From Clostridiales bacterium (lineage in GTDB: Bacteria > Bacillota > Clostridia > DUOD01), in NCBI GenBank assembly GCA_012838995.1, contig DUOD01000045.1:1-46698 (forward strand): a DNA stretch of 46,698 bases. The letters run 5' to 3'. Below, piece by piece: positions 16,160 to 25,484 of this stretch. Every line of letters begins with the position of its first letter. The first letter of the stretch is position 1. The position numbers were made by a program, and so were the translations under genes. Under the pieces are notes generated by a model. That model was given only the letters and a program-made list of their open reading frames with translations. It was not told the DNA's origin and ran no database searches.

Positions 16160-16207
16160 TTAACCATATAACAAAATCAACCATGCCCCAAAGGAAAAAA
16201 GGCTATT

Positions 16208-16813
16208 TCATGCATCAAAGTATTCTTTTACAAACCTTGGAACATTGTCCTTGGCATTTTCATTGATGGTTACCACCTCGGCGCCCGCCATCTTTGCTAT
16301 ACCGACAAAATTACCGGCGGTAGATGTATAGAAGGACGTACCCACCACCAAAAGGGTATCAGCCTTAGCAACGGTATCCACCGCATCCTGGTATCGGGCT
16401 ATCAGATCACCGTACAGCACCACATTGGGCTGAAGGATTTCTTTGCATTGGGGACAATAAATGGAATTGTAAATAACCTTAAAATCATATTCCACATTGC
16501 AGGCTTCACATTTTACGGTTTCTAAATTACCGTGGACTTCAATAACGTTTTTGCTGCCCGCCCTTTTATGGAGCCCGTCTATATTCATGGTTACCACATC
16601 CACCCCATACTCGGCCAGGACAAGATGGGCCCTATTGGGTTGTGCCTCCTCCGACACCTTTTTAAACATTTTAAGGTTTTCATAAAACTCCTTGGGATGG
16701 CTGTTAAAGTACCACCGGGTAAGCTTGTCGCGAACACCCTCCATCTCGTTAAAGGTAGGGATACCGCTTTGTTTTGATATCCCTGCCCCGGTAAACGCAA
16801 CCAAAGTCTTCAT
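16208..16813 (-). CDS. Small Sir2-family NAD-dependent protein deacylase
   Basis: The 201-residue sirtuin is short compared with the usual ~240. It has GAGISKQSGIPTF (NAD binding), NIDGLHKRAG, EVHGN with the catalytic His, a four-Cys zinc site (CEAC and CPQC), GTS and NEN near the C-terminus. The TQNID motif reads TMNID, with Gln replaced by Met while the functional Asn and Asp stay. It would remove acyl groups from lysines at the expense of NAD. GGAGG lies 7 bases before the ATG, and the gene begins 63 bp after the ABC permease on the same strand, so it may be co-transcribed. It is followed by a terminator. Confidence 0.88.
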   Translation of the reverse strand: MKTLVAFTGAGISKQSGIPTFNEMEGVRDKLTRWYFNSHPKEFYENLKMFKKVSEEAQPNRAHLVLAEYGVDVVTMNIDGLHKRAGSKNVIEVHGNLETVKCEACNVEYDFKVIYNSIYCPQCKEILQPNVVLYGDLIARYQDAVDTVAKADTLLVVGTSFYTSTAGNFVGIAKMAGAEVVTINENAKDNVPRFVKEYFDA

Positions 16814-16876
16814 TTAATCGCCTCCGTTATATTTTATAATGGGTTTTCTTGCCCATTCCAATATCAAGCCTATTAA

Positions 16877-17620
16877 TTACTCCCATTTAAAAAACTTTAC
16901 TGCAAAACCGCCGGATACTACGGCAATGCTTAGCAGGATAACAATTTCTTTGACATGGTCGGACAAATGCCCGCCCAGCCAAATACCCTTCAGCAGGCTG
17001 ACACCATAACTCATGGGCAGCACCTTAGAAATATTGATGATGCTTTGGGGCATTATTTCAATGGGTATGGTGGCACCGGACAGAAACAACATGGGGAAAT
17101 AGACAATATAGGCTATGGTAGTGCACATTTTCATATTCTTTGAAAGACCCCCTATGAACAGCCCTATGGAGAAAATCCCCAGTAGGATAACGATAAAGGC
17201 AACTATTGCCTCTAAAACATTGCCATAAAAATGGAGATCAAAAACTACTTTGCCCAGGGCGATTAATACCACCAGCCCCAAAACGGTCATCAAGATGTTG
17301 ACAAAAAACTGGGAAAGCAATATCTCTACGGGTTTGACCGGCGTTACCATGAAGCGCCTTAGAATCTTTTTCTCACGGTATTGGGCCAATGTAAGGGGAA
17401 ATGACATTAAACCCGTTACGGCGATAATCATGTTTGTATAACCCGGCGTGGATACATCCACCGTACCATATCCTCCCATTATTTCACTGGGCCGGTTGCC
17501 GTAAATTGTGCCAAAGAGTAACAGCATTAAAACGGGAAAGATGAGTGCAAAAAAGAGTGTAATAAATTCCCTGTTGATAAGTTTCCATTCTACGGCGGTT
17601 ATTTTCCACAGCCTGTTCAT
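16877..17620 (-). CDS. ABC-2 type transporter permease
   Basis: The 247-residue integral membrane protein has about six hydrophobic segments, in the arrangement of ABC-2 permeases (first helix near 20-40, LFGTIYGNRP loop, PLTLAQYREKKILRRFMVTPV on the cytoplasmic side, and FLSGATIPIEIMP before the fifth helix). The RFMVTPV element is the coupling region that meets the ATPase. Its start codon overlaps the stop of the ATPase gene by 4 bp, so the two are translationally coupled. The pair exports an unknown substrate; drug or peptide export is usual for this family. AT-rich spacing of 63 bp separates it from the sirtuin gene. Confidence 0.9.
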   Translation of the reverse strand: MNRLWKITAVEWKLINREFITLFFALIFPVLMLLLFGTIYGNRPSEIMGGYGTVDVSTPGYTNMIIAVTGLMSFPLTLAQYREKKILRRFMVTPVKPVEILLSQFFVNILMTVLGLVVLIALGKVVFDLHFYGNVLEAIVAFIVILLGIFSIGLFIGGLSKNMKMCTTIAYIVYFPMLFLSGATIPIEIMPQSIINISKVLPMSYGVSLLKGIWLGGHLSDHVKEIVILLSIAVVSGGFAVKFFKWE

Positions 17621-18537
17621 AACTCTTCCACCTCCCAGGCCTTTCCCGTCAGTTTAAGAAAGGCCTCTTCCAGCCCGGGCCTTTTAATGTCAATTTTTCT
17701 ATAATAAATCCCTTTGTCTTTTAAAAAAATTACCAAATCCGTCAAAACATCTTCTCTATTGGAATAGACTTTAAGCCTCTTGCCTTCTCTTACCACGCTG
17801 CTAACGCCCTTTATGCTATCTTTTATCATTTGAGTTATATCCCCGTCGGTTTCAAATGAAATAACATAATCAATACCGGCCAGGTCAACAACATCATCCA
17901 CACTGCCCAATGCAACAATCCTGCCTTCGTCGATTATACATATTTTATCACATAAAGCCGACGCTTCTTCCATGTAATGGGTTGTCAAAAAAACCGTTCT
18001 GCCTTCATTTTTTAATTGCTTGACACAGGCCCACATCTCCCTCCTGGATTTGGGATCAAGCCCTGTTGTAAGTTCATCCAAAAAAACAACCTCGGGATTG
18101 GGGATGAGCGCCAGGACTATGGCAATCTTCTGCCTTTGTCCGCCGGACAGCTGGGACATATAACTTCTTTTTTTATCGGCCAGATCAAATCTTTCCAGCA
18201 GCATTTTATAGTCAAGGGGGTCTTCATACATTGATGAAAAGAGTTCGCAAATCTCCCATACCCTTATTCTGTCCTGATAGGCAGTCTCCTGTAATTGTAC
18301 GCCTATCCTGTCGTACAATTTCTTAAAATGGGCCTTAGGATCGTGCCCCAAAACCCTTACCCTTCCACCGTCCCTTTGTTTGAGTCCGATGACGCACTCG
18401 ATTGTGGTTGTCTTACCCGCGCCGTTGGGCCCCAGCATACCGAAAATACTGCCCTCTTCCACCACGAAAGATATATCATCCACAGCAGTTACGGACTTAT
18501 ATTTCTTAACCAGGTTTTCCACCTCAATAACATTCAC
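17617..18537 (-). CDS. ABC transporter ATP-binding protein
   Basis: The 306-residue ATPase has Walker A GPNGAGKTTT near residue 36, signature LSGGQRQK, Walker B VVFLDELTTGLDP and the H-loop TTHYMEEA, in the order of NatA/DrrA-type exporters. The C-terminal 80 residues are the extension typical of ABC-2 partners. GGGGGG lies about 12 bases before the ATG. It is the first gene of the ATPase-permease(-sirtuin) unit. No substrate-binding protein or regulator is beside it, so the cargo stays unknown. Confidence 0.93.
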   Translation of the reverse strand: MNVIEVENLVKKYKSVTAVDDISFVVEEGSIFGMLGPNGAGKTTTIECVIGLKQRDGGRVRVLGHDPKAHFKKLYDRIGVQLQETAYQDRIRVWEICELFSSMYEDPLDYKMLLERFDLADKKRSYMSQLSGGQRQKIAIVLALIPNPEVVFLDELTTGLDPKSRREMWACVKQLKNEGRTVFLTTHYMEEASALCDKICIIDEGRIVALGSVDDVVDLAGIDYVISFETDGDITQMIKDSIKGVSSVVREGKRLKVYSNREDVLTDLVIFLKDKGIYYRKIDIKRPGLEEAFLKLTGKAWEVEEL

Positions 18538-18634
18538 GAACTTGACCCCCCTGCTTTATATTCTCACTTGATCCCCTTGCCCCATATTCTAATTAACCCC
18601 ACTTTTTTATATTTCCAAATAAAAGTTGTCGACT

Positions 18635-18850
18635 TTATTTATTTTTATTCTTCAGTTTATGCAGTAATATGCTAACCTTTTCCCTCTGCTTTATCTCTGC
18701 TTCTTTATCGACGGTAAATTCCACTTTTAGTATATCCCCTTCCTTTATGCCCTCCGGCAAAAGCCTAACCGGGATTTCCACCTTTATTTCCTCGTCCCCA
18801 AACAAAACCACAGCTTGTCCGTTTTCCAACCTATCAATAACAGCCCTCAT
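18635..18850 (-). CDS. DUF3006 family protein
   Basis: A 71-residue protein from the ATG at 18850, chosen because AAGGGGAGG lies 7 bases upstream; an upstream extension of the frame overlaps the preceding gene. The sequence (MRAVIDRLENGQAVVLFGDE, then a Pro-Glu-Gly-rich middle and a Lys-rich helix) is that of DUF3006, a small all-beta domain often encoded next to ComEC-like hydrolases, as here (gap of 40 bp). The function is unknown; the constant pairing suggests it assists the neighbour. Confidence 0.85.
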   Translation of the reverse strand: MRAVIDRLENGQAVVLFGDEEIKVEIPVRLLPEGIKEGDILKVEFTVDKEAEIKQREKVSILLHKLKNKNK

Positions 18851-18890
18851 AATTACCTCCCCTTTTACAAAAATATGACATACTATATTT

Positions 18891-19784
18891 TTATGCGGCC
18901 TTTTGGATTGCTCTTCCTTCCCGGTCAAAGGACACCCATACATCATAGGTTCGTCCGTCGGTGGTTATCACCACGGTACCGTGGACATCGGTCCTGTATA
19001 CCTCAGTCCCTTCTTCAGCCAACCTTTCAAGCACTTCATCATGGGGATGGCCATAATCGTTGTCCTCTCCTACCATTATTACCGCAACCTCCGGTGACAC
19101 CGCCTCCAAAAAGGCGGTGCTGCTACTGGTACTGCTACCGTGATGGCCCACCTTCAAAACTGTGCTGCTTAGGTTATAGTTTTTCCCCAGCACCTGCTCT
19201 TCTGAATACTGCTCGGCATCGCCTGTAAACATAAAGCTTATATCCCCGAAGGTGAGTTTGGCCACTATGGAAGCATCGTTCAAATGCTTTTTAGAAGGTT
19301 TGGTGGGATGGAGAATTTCTATTACAGCCCCGTCACCCAACTCCTTTTTCATACCCGCCCTGCCTTGGGTAAATTTAATGTTTTTCTTATCTATGAGGGT
19401 TAAATAATCCTCAAAGGTTTTGGAAGTGTGAACAACCGCCGGATCCACCACTTCCTTAACCTCTATGCTTTCTATTACGTTGATAAGTCCCCCTATATGA
19501 TCGGAATGGGGATGGGTGGCAATGACCATATCCAACTCATTAACACCTTCGGCCTTTAAATAATCCACCACGGCGTTGCCCCTTTCCCCACCGTCGATTA
19601 AAATGTTTTGGGTGGGCGTCTGGATAAAGATACAATCCCCCTGACCCACATCAATAAAATGTACCTTCAGCTGACCGTCAACTATTCCTTGTTGGGTCTG
19701 ATCACCGCTAATATCTTTAATTAAAGAACAGCCCGTAAATCCTAACAGTGCCGCTATAACAAAAATAATTATAATTTTCCTCAT
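18891..19784 (-). CDS. ComEC/Rec2-like metallo-beta-lactamase-fold lipoprotein
   Basis: About 297 residues from ATG 19784 (AAGGTGG 8 bases upstream). The N-terminus is a lipoprotein signal ending in LLGFTGC, so the enzyme is tethered outside the membrane. The catalytic domain has VGQGDCIFI, the metal motif THPHSDHIGG, GDAE and KVGHHGSSTSS, matching the C-terminal hydrolase domain of ComEC, which degrades one DNA strand during uptake. Free-standing secreted versions are common in Clostridia and may act on extracellular DNA or nucleotides. It pairs with the DUF3006 gene. The 265 bp upstream (19785-20049) is AT-rich with three TATATAATAT-like copies and no gene. Confidence 0.88.
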   Translation of the reverse strand: MRKIIIIFVIAALLGFTGCSLIKDISGDQTQQGIVDGQLKVHFIDVGQGDCIFIQTPTQNILIDGGERGNAVVDYLKAEGVNELDMVIATHPHSDHIGGLINVIESIEVKEVVDPAVVHTSKTFEDYLTLIDKKNIKFTQGRAGMKKELGDGAVIEILHPTKPSKKHLNDASIVAKLTFGDISFMFTGDAEQYSEEQVLGKNYNLSSTVLKVGHHGSSTSSSTAFLEAVSPEVAVIMVGEDNDYGHPHDEVLERLAEEGTEVYRTDVHGTVVITTDGRTYDVWVSFDREGRAIQKAA

Positions 19785-20049
19785 TTTGTCTACCACCTTC
19801 ATATATAATATGGGTTCTTTGGTTGTTCGGGGGATTTAACCACCTTTATATAATATGCATAGATTTTGGGATGTCTTAAATCCAAGGACTACTGAATCTT
19901 ATAACTTTTTTATAAAAATATGTGCCGTATATCTGCCGGGAATAACGTCCGTCGGTGTGGAATCTATACTATCTTTATATAATAATATGATCTGTATCAC
20001 CTTTAGAATAGTGTATTATGTATTAAACAACCAAGGGCAAATACAAAAA

Positions 20050-21111
20050 TTACATGCCCAAAATCTCATCCTTCAATTTGTTTATCTCCTCTCCGCCCTC
20101 CAGGATTTCTACCTCAATTCTAAAGGTTTTTATTTCGCCGGGTTGTATATATTGAATGGTTTTTTCGGTTTTGGCCTGTGCTCTTCCAACTACATAACAG
20201 TTACAGGGTTCAATACCCAGCACATATTCTCCCTCGCCCATCTGTTTCCACTGGGTAAGGTTGCTTAACTGCCCCTTATTAAACCGGATAACAACCCCCA
20301 GCCCAAGCCTTTCATTAATTAAAGCGGCACAGGTATTTCCCTGGGAATCGGTCTTTAAATCGTGATAGAATACCTGTTCTTTATAATCCGGGGTAGGTTT
20401 GTGGAACAGGTTGTAATCCTTAACCCCCTTTTTGGCTTCCTCATTGGCTGGCTTTACTTCCCCGGTGGGTGAAATAAAAACCGCATCTTCGTCCAGCAGC
20501 GGATATCCCAGGTTGAAATGGAACAATATCATAAGGGGTTCTTTTCTAAAACCGTAGTTTTCCACCTTATTTTCAATAATAATTTTATTTTCCCCTACCC
20601 TACAGGTAATTTCCCGGTCCAAAACCAAATTTTCGCTGAAAAACTTTGCCTCCCGCATTCTTCCCCTGACCTTTATTATGGGCTTATCCTTTTCCCATAC
20701 AACGTCCGAGCTCACGTTCTCGGCAGGAGTGTTGGAAATACGCCCGTGCTGGCCAAAGGTTTCTCCGTCATCTATGCAGGGCAGGCCCACGTTCAATAGC
20801 CCGCAGGTCGTAAGAAAGCCTGCAAAAAAGCTCCTTAAGAAGTTGAACCCCGTTTCGTTATAATACTGGGGGGACACGATGCCCGTCTTGCTTATGTAGC
20901 TAATATTATTCCCTTTATAGGACAACCAGGCAATATCCAAACATCTGTCAGGAAGCACTGTAAATTCCAGACCGGCCCCGTTTCTTACATCAACCGCCCT
21001 AACCCCCTGGGCCCTGCCGCCGCTTAAGGTATATTCCTTAACGCCAAACATCTGGGTAAAATCCCCCACGTATTTTAGAATATTCCTTTTTGTAAAATCA
21101 ATCTTACACAT
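20050..21111 (-). CDS. DUF4432 family, aldose-1-epimerase-like protein
   Basis: The 353-residue protein is of the galactose mutarotase-like beta-sandwich superfamily. Early motifs are GRAQGVRAVDVRNG and FTVLPDRCLDI, followed by FAGFLTTCGL and GQHGRISNTPAE with the His typical of mutarotase pockets, and EPCNCYVVGR near residue 310. It most resembles the DUF4432 group, often encoded with sugar-utilisation genes, but no sugar transporter or kinase is next to it here. Ring-opening or epimerisation of a sugar is inferred, with an unknown substrate. AAAAGGAGATGGGAG precedes the ATG. Confidence 0.85.
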   Translation of the reverse strand: MCKIDFTKRNILKYVGDFTQMFGVKEYTLSGGRAQGVRAVDVRNGAGLEFTVLPDRCLDIAWLSYKGNNISYISKTGIVSPQYYNETGFNFLRSFFAGFLTTCGLLNVGLPCIDDGETFGQHGRISNTPAENVSSDVVWEKDKPIIKVRGRMREAKFFSENLVLDREITCRVGENKIIIENKVENYGFRKEPLMILFHFNLGYPLLDEDAVFISPTGEVKPANEEAKKGVKDYNLFHKPTPDYKEQVFYHDLKTDSQGNTCAALINERLGLGVVIRFNKGQLSNLTQWKQMGEGEYVLGIEPCNCYVVGRAQAKTEKTIQYIQPGEIKTFRIEVEILEGGEEINKLKDEILGM

Positions 21112-21230
21112 GCTCCCATCTCCTTTTAATTTAGTATAAGATTTCCCCGTGCCCCGTTTTCGGGAACACCGTTTTAACGTTGGGTATATGCGGTATGGCC
21201 GTTATACAACTTACTATGTATATTCCCTAT

Positions 21231-21405
21231 TCAGTTATAAAATCCTGCTCTTTGCATGAATTTTTCAAGTATGTACCTGCCGCCATGTGCCTGCTGCAGT
21301 GTCTTTATTGGCCCAACCGCCCCCATAATGCTTGTCCGTAATTTCCCAAATAATCCCTTTGAAAAACTCTTTTAAGCTAGGAAATAATCCGTCAGATGGA
21401 GACAT
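21231..21405 (-). pseudogene. Decayed coding remnant (unidentified)
   Basis: In the 447-bp gap between two genes the minus strand still looks like code in pieces: one frame reads MSPSDGLFPSLKEFFKGIIW onward to a stop near 21265, and a shifted frame continues TLQQAHGGRYILEKFMQRAG to a stop at 21231. A single frameshift would join them. No ribosome site at a proper distance is present. I do not recognise the family. The rest of the gap (21406-21495) holds nothing I can name. Confidence 0.25.
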
Positions 21406-21495
21406 CCCTCCACCGCTTATGCATCAGATGGACCTTTATTCCGCTAAAAACACCCCACTTACATAAAACCATCATTTTATATAAAAATGCCACTT

Positions 21496-21534
21496 TAAAA
21501 TAATAATAGGACGGGTATTTTTGCCCGTCCTATT
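21496..21534 (-). terminator. Terminator after the ferritin-like gene
   Basis: The 10-bp stem ATAGGACGGG/CCCGTCCTAT (21506-21515 with 21524-21533) is followed on the minus strand by TATTATTTTAAA. It lies 25 bp beyond the stop of the gene at 21559. Confidence 0.8.
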
Positions 21535-21558
21535 TACAGCCAACCGAAAAACAATACA

Positions 21559-21993
21559 TCAGTGTTTCAGGCTGATAAGTTTGTTGATGGAACTTCTGTC
21601 TTTGTGCAGTATTTCGCCTACCAAATCCCTCGATTTGTCGTCGAGGTTGCCCCTTAAAACCTTCTCAGCCATGTTTACTCCCTTGGTTTCGGCTTCTATC
21701 GCTTTCTCTAAAATTTCCTCCGTATCAGTTTTAAAACCCAGATCCATGTTGGTATGGATATCGGCCATCTTGCCTTTCATACCGAGGTTCTCATGGGGCC
21801 TACCGCCAATGTTCTGGATGTAATTGGCCAAGGTTTTTATATTTTGTCTATGCTGCTCCTGGATTTCTTGAAATACCTTTTTCGCCCTTTCATCCTCCAT
21901 TCTATGGATAAAAGTATTGAATCCTTCAACTGCCATGTATTCACCCTGCAAGAGCTGATTAAGAGACTGGATGACTTCTTTATTATCAGCCAT
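21559..21993 (-). CDS. Ferritin-like DUF2383 protein
   Basis: A 144-residue protein from the ATG at 21993 (GGAGGGTGC upstream). Four helices carry the ferritin-like Glu/His pattern: LLQGEYMAVEGF in helix A, EIQEQHRQNIKTL in helix B, AIEAETKGVNMAEK in helix C and EILHKDRSS in helix D. The family (DUF2383) is common in spore-formers and related to rubrerythrin-like proteins; an oxidative-stress or spore role is suggested by distribution only. It has its own terminator downstream. Upstream is a long hairpin and a truncated multicopper oxidase. Confidence 0.8.
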   Translation of the reverse strand: MADNKEVIQSLNQLLQGEYMAVEGFNTFIHRMEDERAKKVFQEIQEQHRQNIKTLANYIQNIGGRPHENLGMKGKMADIHTNMDLGFKTDTEEILEKAIEAETKGVNMAEKVLRGNLDDKSRDLVGEILHKDRSSINKLISLKH

Positions 21994-22013
21994 TTTGCAC
22001 CCTCCTTCCATAC

Positions 22014-22652
22014 TTATTTTTGCCCTTGCAATACTTTTATTCTTCCATCCATTCTAAATACAAATACAACCCAATATAAGGTTGTAAAATATAAGAGGCT
22101 GATATTCACCAGCCTCTTATATTTTACAACCACCAAGGGCCTCATCATATCATTATCCTCGTGCTCCAGTATATGACAATGCCATACATAATCGCCATAA
22201 TGTTCTTTGAAATGCATAATAATCGATGTTACTTGCCCCGGTTCTGCCCTCACCACATCTTTACGACCCCTTTCATAATCCAAGGGAGGAGTTAAACTGT
22301 CTAAATCGAATTTATAGTTTCCATTCTCATCAAAATCATCCTCAGTAAATACTTTTCTGCCCATTATTTCGAAGTGTACCAAGTGAAGGTGAATGGGATG
22401 GGGGAAATCAAAATGGTTAACTAAATGCCATATTTCAATGGAATCCAATTTGGGCTTTTCAGTGGCAGGATCATCCCACATCATATTGTTAAGCAAATGA
22501 AGTACTCTGCCGTAATGGTCTGTAGTTTCATCTAGGTGCATGGTCCTCTCTCTGGCAGCCAGGGCAGGGTTAATTTTATGAAAAGGCATTAGTTCCTCCG
22601 GGATAGTACTGTTATCCGGACATGTCAGTTCATCATCCACGATGAATTTCAT
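22014..22652 (-). pseudogene. Truncated CotA-like multicopper oxidase (C-terminal domain)
   Basis: The minus-strand frame encodes the last ~170 residues of a CotA/bilirubin-oxidase type multicopper oxidase: the copper motifs HPIHLH and HCHILEHEDNDMMRP are intact. The first ~60% of the enzyme (about 300 residues with the other copper ligands) is absent; upstream sequence does not continue the family. After MMRPL the frame runs into a perfect 22-bp inverted repeat (22080-22131), so the native end may also have changed. Alone this domain cannot form the trinuclear copper site. It is a gene remnant and not a functional laccase. Confidence 0.8.
22080..22131. repeat. Perfect 22-bp inverted repeat, hairpin
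   Basis: Bases 22080-22101 are the exact reverse complement of 22110-22131, with an 8-base loop. Each arm holds TAAAATATAAGAGGCTG. It could be a bidirectional terminator or a small inserted repeat; it interrupts the natural end of the oxidase remnant. No plain T-run follows on either side beyond the arm itself. Confidence 0.85.
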
Positions 22653-22817
22653 TTTAAAGAAATATATAGAAGATATTGGAGGAATAATAGAAATACAACC
22701 ACGGATGCCTTCATAATCAATCCCGACTCGGGATATCAAAATTACCCAGAATTGTTATAAGTTTAAAAATACACTAAAGCCTTTATATTTTTTATTGTAT
22801 AATGCAGAAGAATTACC

Positions 22818-22883
22818 CAAAAAATATGCTCCTCCTTATGGTCGGCATTTATTAATGTCTGCGCCGTAATAAGGGGAGCATAT
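22818..22883 (-). terminator. Terminator after the enoate reductase gene
   Basis: The outer stem ATATGCTCC/GGAGCATAT (22824-22832 with 22875-22883) continues with CCTTAT/ATAAGG and an inner hairpin; TTTTTTGGG follows on the minus strand. It begins 43 bp beyond the stop codon. Confidence 0.85.
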
Positions 22884-22925
22884 CTTATTTGTGAGAAGGT
22901 GCTTTTAAAGTTTATAAACTTTTTT

Positions 22926-24857
22926 CTATAGTTTTATTGCAACACTTGCCCCTTCTTCAATAGCTTCTATTGCTTTTCGGGGTTCCAGGGCATCGCCTAT
23001 TACATAAAGCTCCGGCACTTTCCCGTCCAGTTCTTGTTTTAGGTTATTTACCGATTTTGCTCCTACTGCGATGATAATGGTATCAAAACCCGTAAGGGAT
23101 ATTTCTTTTCCGTCTTTTTCAGCCTTAACACCGTCCGTTAAGAATTCTATAACTTTAGTATTTGTATACACCGTGACCCTTTTTTCCTCCAGCCTTTTAA
23201 ATAGGAAATACCTTACGGCTTCCTGAACGTCCCGGCCTATCTCAGGCAACATTTCTACTATTGTTACCTCATGACCGTGCTCACTTAAAAGATCCGCTGT
23301 TTCGCTTCCGACCATACCGCCTCCGATAATCAAAACCCTGGTACCGGGGTCTTTCAGGCCCAGTAATATCTCGCTGGAAGTTACAACCCTGGGATTGTCC
23401 ACCCCGGGAATATCCAAAATATCAGGCACTGCACCCGTGGCTATAATCACTACATCGGGATTTTCCTCAATTATTTGCTCTGCCTTTGCTTCAACCCCAA
23501 ACCTGTACTCCACCCCGTATTTTTTGCCCATATGTGTATAGAAGCTGATGGCTTTAGCAATGTCCTGCTTTGCAGGCGCAATGGCACCCACCCTGAATTG
23601 GCCCCCGGGGACGCTGTCTTTTTCAAAAAGGATAACCCTATGCCCCCTGGCAGCGGCAATCCATGCCGCTTCAAGGCCACCGGGACCTCCGCCCACGATG
23701 ACAACCTTTTTCTTGCTTGTGGCAGGCTGTATTTTCATTTTACCTTCTCTACCGCAGAATGGGTTAACCAGGCATGTGGCTTTTATTTTATTGGGATTGA
23801 AAATATATCCTATACATCCCTGATTACATGCTATACAAGGAGATATTTCATCGATAAGCCCGGCGGCTACTTTATTGGGAGTTTCGGGATCAGCAAGCGA
23901 CTGCCTGCCCCAGGCGAGGAGATCCGCCTTGCCGGTCAGTATGGCATCCTTGGCCAGTACCGGATCATTTATCCTGCCCACACCGATAACCGGCACCGAC
24001 ACGGCCTTCTTAATTTCCTCCGCATCCGGCAGAATGTATCCCGGGGGAACATCGGCCGGCGCCACAATATACTGCATGCTACCGTAAACTCCAATGGAAA
24101 CATGGAGTGCATCCACCCCTGCATCTTCCATAACCCGGGCCGCAGCCCTTGACTCTCCTACGGTACGTCCGCCCGTTACCTTTTCATCGGCGCTCATCCT
24201 AAAGATTATCGGATACGACCCTCCTACTTTACGCCGTATGTCCTTTATTATTTCAACGGGGAATCTTATCCTGTTATGAAACATCCCTCCGAATTCGTCC
24301 ACACGTTTATTGGAATGGAGAGACATAAACTGGGCTATAAGATAACCGTGGGCACCATGAACCTCCACTGCATCAAAACCGGCCTCCCGGGCGCGCATTG
24401 CAGCGTCCCCGAATTTCCCAATCAGTTCATATACCTCATCCGTTGACAGTTCCCGGGGCATTTCCTTTGATACCAGGCATGGTACCGGTGACGGAGCTAC
24501 CGGCTGTTTGCCCGTGATTTGCGAAGATGTCTGGCGGCCGGCATGATGGAGCTGTACGGCTATTTTAGCTCCATACCGATGAACGGTATCAACCAGTTTT
24601 TTAAATCCCGGAATGAAACTGTCATCCCAAAGACCGGGCTGATAAGGTATGGCTTTACCCAAGGGATCGATCGCCGTTATCTCAACAATCAGCAACCCCC
24701 AACCGCCCTTTGCTCTGGCTACCCAATAATCGATAAACTGCTGACCCACCGTTCCATCAGGATTCGCAAGGTTTGTGCCCATAGGGGGCACCACAAATCT
24801 GTTTGGCACTTCCATGTTACCGATCCTTATGGGTGAAAAAAGCACTTTGAAATCCAT
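22926..24857 (-). CDS. NADH:flavin oxidoreductase / 2,4-dienoyl-CoA reductase-like enoate reductase
   Basis: The 643-residue, three-part enzyme has an FMN-binding old-yellow-enzyme TIM barrel (about 1-340, with VQLHHAGRQ and VEVHGAHGYLIAQF), a 4Fe-4S site (CIACNQGC and a later CLVNPFC) and an FAD/NAD(P) domain (GGGPGGLEAAW near 390; IIGGGMVGSETA near 515). This is the layout of FadH, BaiCD and clostridial enoate reductases, which pass electrons from NAD(P)H to reduce activated C=C bonds. The natural substrate cannot be told. GGAGGTAG lies 7 bases before the ATG, and a strong terminator follows, so it is probably a single-gene unit. Confidence 0.93.
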   Translation of the reverse strand: MDFKVLFSPIRIGNMEVPNRFVVPPMGTNLANPDGTVGQQFIDYWVARAKGGWGLLIVEITAIDPLGKAIPYQPGLWDDSFIPGFKKLVDTVHRYGAKIAVQLHHAGRQTSSQITGKQPVAPSPVPCLVSKEMPRELSTDEVYELIGKFGDAAMRAREAGFDAVEVHGAHGYLIAQFMSLHSNKRVDEFGGMFHNRIRFPVEIIKDIRRKVGGSYPIIFRMSADEKVTGGRTVGESRAAARVMEDAGVDALHVSIGVYGSMQYIVAPADVPPGYILPDAEEIKKAVSVPVIGVGRINDPVLAKDAILTGKADLLAWGRQSLADPETPNKVAAGLIDEISPCIACNQGCIGYIFNPNKIKATCLVNPFCGREGKMKIQPATSKKKVVIVGGGPGGLEAAWIAAARGHRVILFEKDSVPGGQFRVGAIAPAKQDIAKAISFYTHMGKKYGVEYRFGVEAKAEQIIEENPDVVIIATGAVPDILDIPGVDNPRVVTSSEILLGLKDPGTRVLIIGGGMVGSETADLLSEHGHEVTIVEMLPEIGRDVQEAVRYFLFKRLEEKRVTVYTNTKVIEFLTDGVKAEKDGKEISLTGFDTIIIAVGAKSVNNLKQELDGKVPELYVIGDALEPRKAIEAIEEGASVAIKL

Positions 24858-25061
24858 AACATCTACCTCCGTTTAATACTAATTACACCGTTATTGTTTC
24901 CTGGTAGATGTTAAAAAATGCAAAAAAGCTAATAAAGGTAATACGGTTATATGCTTTATATTCATTCAGCCTCAACAAATGTGTGCATTGCCGACCATCC
25001 GCTAAAGCTTTTTTAGGCTCACAAACAAAGAAATGTATAAATAGTGCTTTCATAATACGTT

Positions 25062-25484
25062 TTACATTTCTTTTTCGTACTTGCATCTGTAATAGACACC
25101 ATAAAACACTACGAACAGATAACCGGCTACCAAAAGAAGTAATACCGTTAAACTAACTCTTAATAAACTAAAAGTAAACATCAAAACTCCAAAGACAAAT
25201 ATCATCATATCGTATGCCTTAGCCTTTGCAAGGTTTCTAATCATCACATTCCGTTCGTCATTTTGTGCAATTTTGATTTCTTTCGCAATGTTTGGATCCT
25301 TCTCAGCCGCTTTTTTATTTAATATGGCCCCCATATTATGGCCGAAAATTCCAGCTCCTGCGCCGATGAAAAGATAAGGTACTACAAGCATAACATCTTG
25401 GGGACTGGTGATCATTTTTACTAAAATAAATCCCACACCCATTAATACCAAACCACAAACAGTTAACAATACATTCTTTTTCAT
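25062..25484 (-). CDS. Small membrane protein, partner of the XRE regulator
   Basis: The 140-residue protein has four hydrophobic segments in two pairs (residues 5-45 and 90-130) around a charged middle with NDERNVMIRNLAKAKAYD, a pattern of the DUF2178-like proteins that accompany small XRE repressors in Firmicutes. Its start overlaps the stop of the regulator gene by 4 bp, so the two are coupled. The function is not known; the pairing suggests the membrane protein affects, or is controlled by, the repressor. The 200 bp downstream (24858-25061) has no gene. Confidence 0.75.
   Translation of the reverse strand: MKKNVLLTVCGLVLMGVGFILVKMITSPQDVMLVVPYLFIGAGAGIFGHNMGAILNKKAAEKDPNIAKEIKIAQNDERNVMIRNLAKAKAYDMMIFVFGVLMFTFSLLRVSLTVLLLLVAGYLFVVFYGVYYRCKYEKEM

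Noticed and set aside
24883-25156. Short overlapping frames on both strands before the membrane-protein gene
   Set aside because: Neither has a start signal or conserved character; one overlaps the real gene end.
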